DNA from: Elusimicrobiota bacterium
GTDB lineage: Bacteria; CG03; SLGR01; PWQF01
Assembly: GCA_003556865.1 (NCBI GenBank)
Contig: PWQF01000053.1
Location: 1 to 5,333 of the forward strand
DNA length: 5,333 nucleotides
Direction of reading: 5' to 3'
Made by a program: the position numbers and the translations under genes
Part shown: positions 1 to 5,333 of the stretch, one piece after another
How the letters are laid out: every line of letters begins with the position of its first letter
Position numbering within the stretch: position 1 is the first letter of the stretch
Notes under the pieces: generated by a model
The model's input: the letters and a program-made list of their open reading frames with translations, nothing else
What the model was told of the DNA's origin: nothing
Databases searched by the model: none

Positions 1-212
1 ACCGTTCGATAAAAGAAAGGTAAAGATCTGCATTCTCCCGAAAAAAAACAGTTACTCAGTCAATTTGAGTTTTTGACTTTTGGGTTTTCTGGGTTGACTG
101 CATCACTACTATCATTTCCGTACCAAATAATATTTTCCTGAGCCCGGCAAAATTTAAATAAATTGCGTAATAAAAAAAGGGAAGGTAACTGCAGGCTTAA
201 TAGTAATTCATA
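1..212. other. Non-coding upstream region with TTGAC/GTCAA motifs
   Basis: I see no gene here. The plus strand has no ATG or GTG codon in this stretch, and the only open stretches are short. It contains a cluster of related motifs: AGTCAA at 58-63, TTGACT at 73-78 and TTGACT at 94-99. The first and second form an inverted repeat with a 9-nt spacer. CAGTCAA (57-63) and TTGACTG (94-100) form a second inverted repeat with a 30-nt loop. The two TTGACT copies lie 21 nt apart, about two helical turns. No good -10 element lies 16-18 nt downstream of either TTGACT on the plus strand, so they look more like binding sites than -35 boxes. That reading is inference. Confidence 0.5.
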
Positions 213-232
213 GGTCAAAAAAGTATTTGACC
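213..232. promoter_or_regulatory. Candidate operator: 7-bp inverted repeat over the -35 box
   Basis: GGTCAAA (213-219) and TTTGACC (226-232) are perfect reverse complements separated by 6 nt, giving a 20-bp imperfect palindrome. Its right arm contains the TTGACC -35 element of the promoter below. A symmetric site over a -35 box is a typical place for a dimeric repressor. A partial second copy sharing TCAAAAAAGTAT lies 26 bp downstream (241-252) and runs into the -10 element. The repeats are seen directly; the regulatory role is inference and no regulator is encoded next to it. Confidence 0.45.
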
Positions 233-255
233 CGGAGAGCTCAAAAAAGTATATT
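227..255 (+). promoter_or_regulatory. Sigma70-type promoter of the glycosidase gene
   Basis: TTGACC at 227-232 matches the -35 consensus at five of six bases. TATATT at 250-255 matches the -10 consensus at five of six. The spacer is exactly 17 nt. Transcription would start about 7 nt after the -10 element, at 262-263, which is the first base of the ATG at 263. The mRNA would therefore be leaderless or nearly so, in agreement with the lack of a usable Shine-Dalgarno sequence before that ATG. This promoter also argues against the in-frame TTG at 227 as the start codon, because that TTG is part of the -35 box. Confidence 0.65.
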
Positions 256-262
256 CGGGAAA

Positions 263-2029
263 ATGTGTTTTAAAACTTTAATAAGTTTAGCCTTAATACT
301 TATATTGCCTTCACCCCTTCCGGCTTCCGGCCGGCCCGGAAGGCAAATATCTGATGAAGAACTAATGGAAAAGGTTCAGAGGCAGACATTCCGGTATTTT
401 TGGGATTATGCCTACCCGGGAAACGGGATGATACGAGAAAGGAGCCGAAGGACTGAGGGGCTGGTCCCTTTTGACTCCTCTTATTTTGTTACGGAAAAAG
501 GTCCACAGGGTATCCCCGGACTACGGGGAGACTATTTTAACAACACTTCCTTTATGGGGGAACCTGTCTTTAGCCGTGTAGATGAAACTATAGATATGGA
601 ATGGGGGAGAGGAAGTCCCGACCCCCGGATAAGGCCTGACAGGTTTTCAATACGGTGGCAGGGTTTTATGAAGTTTCCCCGCAGCGGTTATTATGAAATA
701 GGATTGGGAAGCGATGACGGTTCCAGGCTTTATTTTAACGGCAATCTTCTTATAGATAATTGGGGAGACCACAGCTATAAGGTTAAAAGCGGGGGGGTTG
801 AGGTTGAGGCAGGTAAGCTTTATCCCGTAAAATTGGAGTATTATGAAAATGTTCAGGAGGCTTCCGTAAGGCTGGGTCTTATGAAGGAATATCTTTCCCC
901 TGATGCTCCGGTGGAAAAAGATTTAGGTAATATAATATGTGCGGTAGGTGGTACAGGCATGGGGGTTATGGCTATTATAGTGGGTGCGGAAAGGGGGTGG
1001 GTGGAAAGGGAAGAGGCGGCCCTGCGGGTTCTTAGTATAGTTGAATTTCTGGAAGAGGCGGACAGCTATCACGGAGCGTTTCCGCACTGGCTGGATGCCC
1101 AGACAGGCAGAACAATAGCTTTTTCAAGAGAAGATGACGGCGCTGATATTATGGAAACGGCGCTTCTTTTCCAGGGACTGCTTAGCGCCAGGGCCTACTT
1201 TAACCGGGATATGAGCCATGAAAAAAATTTAAGAGAAAAAATAACAAATCTGTGGAATAAAGTCCAGTGGAACTTCTTTACCCGGGGGGAAGATGTCCTT
1301 TACTGGCACTGGTCCCCAAATCACGGCTGGGCCATGGGTCATAAAATAAGAGGCTGGGATGAGTGCCTTATTGCCTATGTTCTGGCTGCATCTTCATTAA
1401 CCGATCCTATAGATCCAAAAGTCTATCATCAGGGCTATGCAGATAACGTAACTTTCGTAAACGGAAAAGAGTATTACGGGATAGAACTGCCTCTTGGTCC
1501 TGATTACGGGGGGCCTCTTTTCTTTGCTCATTATTCTTTTCTGGGGCTGGATCCCCGGGGCCTGGAGGACCGTTATGCAGAATACTGGGTTCAAAATGTA
1601 AACCATACTCTCATAAACAGGGAACACTGCATTCAAAATCCAAACAACTATAAAGGCTACGGGCCGGAAAGCTGGGGGCTGACTTCAAGTTATAATTACC
1701 AGGGTTATGATGCTCATTCTCCTGCGCTTGATATGGGGGTTATAACTCCTACGGCGGCCCTATCCTCAATGCCCTATACTCCCCGCTACAGCATACAGGC
1801 ATTAAGGCATTTCTATTATGAGAAAGGAGATAAACTTTGGAGCCGGTTTGGTTTTGTGGATGCCTTCAGCACCCATTACAGCTGGAGGGCAGATACTCAC
1901 CTGGCCATAAACCAGGCCCCTATTATAATAATGATAGAAAATTACAGGAGCGGACTTCTGTGGGATATTTTTATGGGCATACCTGAAGTACGCGACGGGC
2001 TTAAGGCACTTGGCTTTAACATTCAGTAA
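263..2029 (+). CDS. Exported PF10091-type glycoside hydrolase with inserted PA14 domain
   Basis: This is a predicted periplasmic or secreted glycosidase of 588 residues. Residues are numbered here from the alternative TTG at 227; the ATG at 263 is residue 13. A signal peptide (hydrophobic core about 18-28, cleavage near 33-35, no lipobox) is followed by a family-typical first helix, RQTFRYFWDYAYPGNG, at 52-67. Residues about 97-217 form a PA14 domain (LRGDYFNN, GYYEIGLGSDDGSRLYFNG, IDNWGDH). The glycoamylase-like (alpha/alpha) barrel then resumes at about 235 and runs to the end: VGAERGWVEREEA (252-264), DIMETALLFQGLL (307-319), RGWDECLIAYVLA (375-387), GYGPESWGLT (477-486), GVITPTAALSSMP (504-516), GFVDAFS (542-548) and PIIIMIENYRSGL (565-577). 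Family members with known activity include GH144 endo-beta-1,2-glucanases, so a beta-glucan is the likely substrate, but specificity cannot be read here. E379 may be a catalytic acid, by eye alignment. I chose ATG 263 because of the promoter and the better signal peptide. Confidence 0.85.
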   Translation: MCFKTLISLALILILPSPLPASGRPGRQISDEELMEKVQRQTFRYFWDYAYPGNGMIRERSRRTEGLVPFDSSYFVTEKGPQGIPGLRGDYFNNTSFMGEPVFSRVDETIDMEWGRGSPDPRIRPDRFSIRWQGFMKFPRSGYYEIGLGSDDGSRLYFNGNLLIDNWGDHSYKVKSGGVEVEAGKLYPVKLEYYENVQEASVRLGLMKEYLSPDAPVEKDLGNIICAVGGTGMGVMAIIVGAERGWVEREEAALRVLSIVEFLEEADSYHGAFPHWLDAQTGRTIAFSREDDGADIMETALLFQGLLSARAYFNRDMSHEKNLREKITNLWNKVQWNFFTRGEDVLYWHWSPNHGWAMGHKIRGWDECLIAYVLAASSLTDPIDPKVYHQGYADNVTFVNGKEYYGIELPLGPDYGGPLFFAHYSFLGLDPRGLEDRYAEYWVQNVNHTLINREHCIQNPNNYKGYGPESWGLTSSYNYQGYDAHSPALDMGVITPTAALSSMPYTPRYSIQALRHFYYEKGDKLWSRFGFVDAFSTHYSWRADTHLAINQAPIIIMIENYRSGLLWDIFMGIPEVRDGLKALGFNIQ

Positions 2030-2056
2030 TAATTTTTTGCTTTAAGATTATACGTT

Positions 2057-3373
2057 ATGCTAAAGAGAGCAGTAAAAACTTTTTTATTTTCTTCAGCGCT
2101 TGCAGTTTCCGGATTCTCGCTTACAGAGGCCCGAATTACTTATTACGGCAGCCTTCAGCCCGGGGGTTTTATAGTGGTCCGATCCACGGGAATCGAAAAA
2201 GCTTTCTTGGAGGGAAAAAGAATTACCTCAGATGAGGGCTTTGTGGTCTTTGGTTTTGACCGCGATGATTTGGGGTCCCGGACTCTTGAACTTTTATTCA
2301 GTGACGGCCAGAGAAAAAAGAGAGAGTTTTTTCTTCCTGAAAGAGAATATGCCGTTCAGCATGTGAGAGGTCTACCACCGGAGCAGGTAACTCCCGGACC
2401 TAAAGAGAGGGAGCGTATAGAAGGAGAAAGAAGAATTATAAGGCAGGCGATATATCGGGCGGGTCTTAAAAATAAACCGTTATATTCTTCCGGGTTTATG
2501 CGTCCGGTAAAGGGAGGGAGAATTACCGGGGTTTTCGGGAGCCAGAGAATTCTTAACGGGGTAAAAAGGGCGCCCCACAACGGTATCGATATAGCACTTC
2601 CTCAGGGCACTCCGGTTAAGGCTATGGCTGATGGAATGGTCCTTTTGACGGGAGATTTTTTTTACGCCGGAAAATATGTGATGCTATCCCACGGCCAGGG
2701 TCTCTTAAGTTTTTATATGCATCTTTCAGAGATAACGGCTGAAGATGGCGACTTTGTGAAAAAGGGAGAGAAAATAGGAAAGGTGGGTATGACCGGAAGG
2801 GCAACCGGCCCCCATCTTCACTGGGGAGTGCAGTGGAATGATAAAAGAATTGACCCCGCCTCACTTCTTAATACCGGTCTGGGTGAAGAAAAAGAGACCT
2901 CCATAGAGGTGGATATAAAAATGCAGCGTCTTTACCTTTACAGGGACGGCAAAAAAATTAAAAGCTATCCTGTTTCAACTTCCAGATACGGTGTCGGTAA
3001 TAGATCCGGCTCTTTTAAAACCCCCCCCGGATTGCATCGCATACAGAAAAAAATAGGTGAAGGAGCTGCTGTGGGAGCGGTATTCCGGGGAAGAGTTAAA
3101 ACAGGAGAAATAACTGAAATTTATTATGACAACAGAAGAGCAGGCAAGGATTATATACTTACCAGGATTCTAAGGCTGGAAGGGCTTGAACCGGGAGTTA
3201 ATAAAGGGGAGGGGATAGACAGTTTTCAACGCTATATCTATATACACGGGACAAAAGAGGAAGGGCTTGTGGGGCAGCCCGTCTCCCGGGGCTGCATACG
3301 GATGAGGAATAAGGAAGTTATTGAGCTTTTCGAACTTGTAACTGAAGGAACTCCTGTGAAAATTATACAGTGA
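2057..3373 (+). CDS. M23 endopeptidase / YkuD L,D-transpeptidase fusion
   Basis: This is an exported bifunctional peptidoglycan enzyme of 438 residues. A signal peptide (1-25, likely cut after TEA) leads into an N-terminal beta-rich region (26-100) and the conserved linker YAVQHVRGLPPEQVTP (98-113), as in other M23 proteins. The M23 (LytM-like) domain, about 146-272, carries FGSQRILNG (160-168), the zinc ligands H174 and D178 in HNGID, H222, and the HLH pair H253/H255 in GPHLHWG, so it looks catalytically complete. The YkuD domain (about 282-438) has the IHGT histidine (H397) and catalytic C413 in SRGCIRM; arginine replaces the histidine of the textbook SHGC motif. M23 enzymes usually cut peptide cross-links, while YkuD enzymes make 3-3 cross-links or attach proteins to DAP. 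The gene starts 27 nt after the glycosidase with no clear Shine-Dalgarno sequence, and overlaps the next gene by 4 nt. Confidence 0.9.
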   Translation: MLKRAVKTFLFSSALAVSGFSLTEARITYYGSLQPGGFIVVRSTGIEKAFLEGKRITSDEGFVVFGFDRDDLGSRTLELLFSDGQRKKREFFLPEREYAVQHVRGLPPEQVTPGPKERERIEGERRIIRQAIYRAGLKNKPLYSSGFMRPVKGGRITGVFGSQRILNGVKRAPHNGIDIALPQGTPVKAMADGMVLLTGDFFYAGKYVMLSHGQGLLSFYMHLSEITAEDGDFVKKGEKIGKVGMTGRATGPHLHWGVQWNDKRIDPASLLNTGLGEEKETSIEVDIKMQRLYLYRDGKKIKSYPVSTSRYGVGNRSGSFKTPPGLHRIQKKIGEGAAVGAVFRGRVKTGEITEIYYDNRRAGKDYILTRILRLEGLEPGVNKGEGIDSFQRYIYIHGTKEEGLVGQPVSRGCIRMRNKEVIELFELVTEGTPVKIIQ

Positions 3374-4119
3374 ATGAAAAAGATTTAAAAAAAATGTTTC
3401 CGAGGTCCTCTAAATATGATAAGGATTGGGTAATGGAAAACTCTTATGACGGGTTAACCCTGCACTGCCTTGAAAGCCTCACTTTTCTTATCAACCTTAA
3501 GAAGGGAATGAGGGTTTTAGACCTGGGCTGCGGATGGGCTATAAGTTCTATTTTTCTGGCAAAAGAGTACGGGGTACAGGTATGGGCTGTCGACAAAAAT
3601 TTTTCTCCATCGGAAAACTATGTCAGGGTTAAAGAGGCACGGTGCGCTGAAAATGTTTTTCCCTTAAAGGCTGATGCCCGCTACCTTCCTTTTCCCCGTG
3701 ATTTTTTTGACGCGGTTATTTCTGTGGATGCCTATTCGTATTTTGGTATGGATGAGCGCTACCCATCCTATCTGGCATCATTTTTAAAAAAGGGCGGGAT
3801 CATAGCCATAATGGACGGCTGCTTTACCCGGGAGTTTAATAATATAAAGGAAGTTCCTGAACATATAGTACCTATCTATAACGATAAGGAGGATCCCTGG
3901 TACCCGGTTCACTCTGTGGAATGGTGGAGAAATTTCCTGGAAAAGTCCGGCGAAATAAAAGTTTTAAATGCGGAAATCATCCCGGAAACAGAAGCAATAT
4001 GGAAAAAATACCGGCAGAACTGCAGTGAAATAAAGAGCGAGCAGAAACTTATAAAGGCCCTGGAAAAAGACCGGGGACAAAATTTAGCTCTCCTGCGGCT
4101 TAAGGCAGAGAAAAAATAG
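3370..4119 (+). CDS. Class I SAM-dependent methyltransferase
   Basis: This is a soluble cytoplasmic protein of 249 residues with a Rossmann-type methyltransferase fold. Motif I is VLDLGCG (49-55), which binds the methionine part of SAM. D75 at the end of VQVWAVD is the usual acidic residue that holds the ribose. ADARYLPF (101-108) supplies the adenine-binding acid, and FDAVISVDAYSYFG (113-126) plus LKKGG (139-143) give motifs post-II and III. The C-terminal third (HSVEWWRNFLEKSG, 181-194, then a charged helical tail) is likely substrate-specific. There is no signal peptide or membrane segment. The substrate is unknown; small molecules or lipids are possible. The start is a GTG overlapping the TGA of the upstream gene, which suggests translational coupling, as there is no Shine-Dalgarno sequence. 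An in-frame ATG at 3394 is the alternative. Confidence 0.85.
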   Translation: MNEKDLKKMFPRSSKYDKDWVMENSYDGLTLHCLESLTFLINLKKGMRVLDLGCGWAISSIFLAKEYGVQVWAVDKNFSPSENYVRVKEARCAENVFPLKADARYLPFPRDFFDAVISVDAYSYFGMDERYPSYLASFLKKGGIIAIMDGCFTREFNNIKEVPEHIVPIYNDKEDPWYPVHSVEWWRNFLEKSGEIKVLNAEIIPETEAIWKKYRQNCSEIKSEQKLIKALEKDRGQNLALLRLKAEKK

Positions 4120-4242
4120 GTTGCAGGGTCCGCACGCGGTGAATTTTACTTTTATTTTACCTCTATTACACCTATTTTTCATTTAATCGCAGTATATTTA
4201 AGGAGAAGCAAGATAAGTTTTTAAAAAATATGGGAGTTTAAT
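4120..4242 (+). promoter_or_regulatory. Intergenic region with a possible promoter for the response regulator
   Basis: This gap of 123 nt separates the methyltransferase from the response regulator and probably divides two transcription units. TATATT at 4193-4198 is a fair -10 candidate, but I find no convincing -35 box at the right distance (4169-4176 is a poor match). It would leave a leader of roughly 38 nt. AAGGAG at 4200-4204 resembles a ribosome binding site but has no start codon at a usable distance. A very short CCG/CGG stem (4130-4132 with 4137-4139) followed by T-rich DNA is too weak to call a terminator. Confidence 0.25.
4232..4236 (+). promoter_or_regulatory. Ribosome binding site of the response regulator
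   Basis: GGGAG stands 6 nt before the ATG at 4243. It is the only clear Shine-Dalgarno sequence in front of any of the five genes in the window, and it fixes this start codon. Confidence 0.7.
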
Positions 4243-4608
4243 ATGAAAGTTCTTATAATTGATGATGAAGAAGCTATAGTTTCAATGTTTACCGATACTC
4301 TGGAAATGAACGGGCATAATGTTATGGTTGCTAACTGTGGTCAGGAGGGTATGGCCCGGGCTAAGGATTTTCAGCCTGATATAATTGTTCTTGATGTTAA
4401 TATGCCGGGTATAGACGGGTTTACAGTGCTGGAAAATTTAAAGAAAAATGAAAAAACAAATAAAATTCCGGTTCTTATGGCAACGATAAATGATAAAGGC
4501 AGCGATATTGAAAAGGGGATACTGCTGGGTGCGGAAAAATACATGGTTAAGCCTTTTTCCATTGACTCCCTGGAAGAGGCCATAAATAAATACGGTAACG
4601 GAAACTGA
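4243..4608 (+). CDS. CheY-like single-domain response regulator
   Basis: This 121-residue protein is a complete receiver domain with no output domain. The acidic pocket residues D7 and D8 (IIDDEE), the phospho-acceptor D51 (IIVLDVNMPGIDG, with M54-P55-G56), the switch threonine T81 (PVLMAT) and K103-P104-F105 are all in place, so phosphorylation by a histidine kinase is expected. Without a DNA-binding or enzymatic domain it must act by protein contact or in a phosphorelay, like CheY or Spo0F. No histidine kinase or chemotaxis gene lies in the window, so it is an orphan here and its pathway is unknown. It converges on the thioredoxin-like gene, whose stop codon lies 13 nt away. Confidence 0.93.
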   Translation: MKVLIIDDEEAIVSMFTDTLEMNGHNVMVANCGQEGMARAKDFQPDIIVLDVNMPGIDGFTVLENLKKNEKTNKIPVLMATINDKGSDIEKGILLGAEKYMVKPFSIDSLEEAINKYGNGN

Positions 4609-4634
4609 ATCTTAGGCGGTGTCAGTTATTCAGT
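4604..4634. repeat. Inverted repeat spanning two convergent stop codons
   Basis: ACTGAAT (4604-4610) and ATTCAGT (4628-4634) are perfect reverse complements with a 17-nt loop. The left arm holds the TGA of the response regulator, and the stop codon of the minus-strand gene lies within the loop. TCAGT at 4622-4626 can pair with the left arm as an alternative. Neither direction has a proper T-run after the stem, so this is at best a weak bidirectional terminator or a structure that protects mRNA ends. It may be chance. Confidence 0.25.
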
Positions 4635-5170
4635 AAATCTTCTATAAGGCGCCTGTTATCAGTGTCGGTCCACCTCCGCGCTCCGGAAATATAGCTTCTT
4701 ATCCCGCCCCGGGAATCAATAATAAAGGTTTGGGGTATTCCCCCACTCCTGTCATATCTTTTAAAAGCTGTTCCGTCACTGTCTAAAAAAACGGGGTAAG
4801 TATAGCCGTAGCGGTTAATATAATCTTTTACTGTTTTCTTTTGCTCTCCTACCGAAAGAGCAAGTATGGTAAAACCCTTATCTTTATAATCCTGGTATAT
4901 TTCCTGCATAAAAGGTTTTTCATATCTGCAGGGAGGGCACCAGGTTGCCCAGAAGTTAAGCATTACTGTTTTGCCCCTGTAGTCGGAAAGCCTTTTCAGG
5001 TTGCCTTCCATATCGGTAAAGGTGATTTCATCGGCAGCTGAACCGGCAGAAGAAGCGGTGTCGGGTTCCTTAGTCCCGGTATTTATTCTGCCGGCTCCTT
5101 CCAGAATCGAAAAACTTAAAAATATAATACCGGCAAGGGTAGCCGCATAACGAAACACTCTTTTATTCAT
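4622..5170 (-). CDS. TlpA/ResA-type thiol-disulfide oxidoreductase
   Basis: This 182-residue protein has an N-terminal hydrophobic segment (about 8-24) that is either a membrane anchor or a cleavable signal, followed by a low-complexity linker rich in Ala, Ser and Thr (30-47). The thioredoxin-like domain (about 48-182) belongs to the AhpC/TSA-Redoxin-like TlpA group. The redox site is WCPPC with C78 and C81 after LNFWAT, followed by a conserved glutamate (E84). The cis-proline loop is GGIPQTFIID with P146. Such proteins act outside the cytoplasmic membrane, usually reducing disulfides in apocytochrome c or in particular envelope proteins, with electrons from a CcdA/DsbD-type partner. No cytochrome maturation gene is present here, so the target is unknown. 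No Shine-Dalgarno sequence precedes the ATG; see the promoter just upstream. Confidence 0.9.
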   Translation of the reverse strand: MNKRVFRYAATLAGIIFLSFSILEGAGRINTGTKEPDTASSAGSAADEITFTDMEGNLKRLSDYRGKTVMLNFWATWCPPCRYEKPFMQEIYQDYKDKGFTILALSVGEQKKTVKDYINRYGYTYPVFLDSDGTAFKRYDRSGGIPQTFIIDSRGGIRSYISGARRWTDTDNRRLIEDLLNN

Positions 5171-5179
5171 AACAGTAAA

Positions 5180-5208
5180 AGATTAAAATATTTAAATTAA
5201 TAAGTCAA
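5180..5208 (-). promoter_or_regulatory. Promoter of the thioredoxin-like gene
   Basis: Read on the minus strand, TTGACT (5208 to 5203) is a good -35 box. It is preceded by an A/T tract (about 5207-5223), which could serve as an UP element. Two -10 candidates overlap: TTTAAT (5187 to 5182) with a 15-nt spacer and five consensus matches, and TAATCT (5185 to 5180) with a 17-nt spacer and three matches. Either places the transcription start about 3-5 nt before the ATG at 5170, so the mRNA would have almost no leader. This fits the missing Shine-Dalgarno sequence. Confidence 0.45.
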
Positions 5209-5333
5209 AATTTTTTAAAAAAAGAGATGGGAAAAATTGATTTATAAGGACTAAATTAATAAAATCACATACATATATGTTTAAGCTCTGGGGGGCAGAA
5301 GATGAAACAGGAATAAAAAATAATCCATGATTA
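5209..5333. other. A+T-rich non-coding right end
   Basis: I find no supportable gene. There is a palindromic A/T tract (TTTTTTAAAAAA, 5211-5222), a perfect 10-bp palindrome ACATATATGT (5271-5280) and a G6 run (5290-5295). TAAATTAATAA occurs twice, at 5193-5203 and 5252-5262. The possible plus-strand starts at 5227 and 5302 hit stop codons within a few codons. The palindrome could be a regulatory site for a gene to the right, but nothing in the window supports that. Confidence 0.4.

Noticed and set aside
1..33. Possible minus-strand start (ATG at 33) preceded by GGGAG
   Set aside because: Only 11 codons lie in the window and the spacing to the purine stretch is too short; it cannot be judged without more sequence to the left.
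2..76. Open plus-strand frame entering from the left edge and ending at a TGA at 74-76
   Set aside because: Only 24 codons with no recognisable protein sequence and no start; it could be the tail of a gene to the left, but nothing supports this.
227..262. TTG start that would lengthen the glycosidase by 12 residues
   Set aside because: The TTG is part of a near-consensus -35 box, has no convincing ribosome binding site, and the ATG at 263 gives a more typical signal peptide.
1397..1636. Minus-strand open frames within the glycosidase, wall-enzyme and response-regulator genes
   Set aside because: They lie opposite strong coding sequence, have no family features and are shadows of the real genes.
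2001..2038. Hairpin TTAAGGC/GCTTTAA (2001-2007 with 2013-2019) followed by T6, as a terminator after the glycosidase
   Set aside because: The stem is weak with a G-T pair, lies inside the coding sequence, and the T-run is 13 nt from the stem.
4841..5041. Plus-strand open frame of 66 codons inside the thioredoxin-like gene
   Set aside because: It is antisense to the WCPPC-containing domain and shows no recognisable protein features.
5189..5332. Minus-strand open frame of 47 codons running in from the right edge
   Set aside because: It is made of A/T-rich low-complexity codons (mainly Phe, Leu, Ile, Asn), overlaps the promoter region and resembles no protein.
1..5333. Search for CRISPR arrays, tRNA or rRNA genes, insertion sequences and attachment sites
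   Set aside because: I saw no regularly spaced repeats, no tRNA cloverleaf or rRNA sequence, no transposase and no terminal inverted repeats.

Overview
The window looks like a piece of a diderm (Gram-negative type) bacterial chromosome of moderate G+C. Three of its five genes encode exported or membrane-anchored proteins, and one carries both an M23 endopeptidase and an L,D-transpeptidase domain, which implies a meso-DAP-type murein sacculus. AGA/AGG and ATA codons are common. Only one of the five genes has a clear Shine-Dalgarno sequence. I cannot name the phylum from this sequence; it does not read like a well-studied enteric bacterium or Bacillus.

Layout, left to right. Positions 1-262 are non-coding and rich in TTGAC/GTCAA motifs. 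They end in a strong sigma70-type promoter (TTGACC, 17 nt, TATATT) whose expected transcription start falls on the ATG at 263. Next comes an exported glycoside hydrolase of the PF10091 (glycoamylase-like, GH144-related) type, with a PA14 domain inserted in its N-terminal part (263-2029). After 27 nt follows an exported M23 metallopeptidase fused to a YkuD L,D-transpeptidase (2057-3373). A cytoplasmic class I SAM-dependent methyltransferase follows with a 4-nt overlap (3370-4119). A 123-nt gap leads to a single-domain CheY-like response regulator with its own ribosome binding site (4243-4608). Convergent to it, 13 nt away, is a TlpA/ResA-type thiol-disulfide oxidoreductase on the minus strand (4622-5170). 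The last 163 nt are A+T-rich, carry the promoter of the last gene and show no further gene.

The first three genes plausibly form one transcription unit, read from the promoter at 227-255, that acts at the cell envelope: a glucan-active hydrolase, a peptidoglycan-cutting and cross-linking enzyme, and a translationally coupled methyltransferase of unknown substrate. The response regulator and the thioredoxin-like protein appear to be separate single-gene units. The features most worth a second look are two promoters that imply leaderless or nearly leaderless mRNAs, the operator-like repeats over the first promoter, and the two unusual domain architectures. None of this by itself amounts to an undescribed defence or mobile system.
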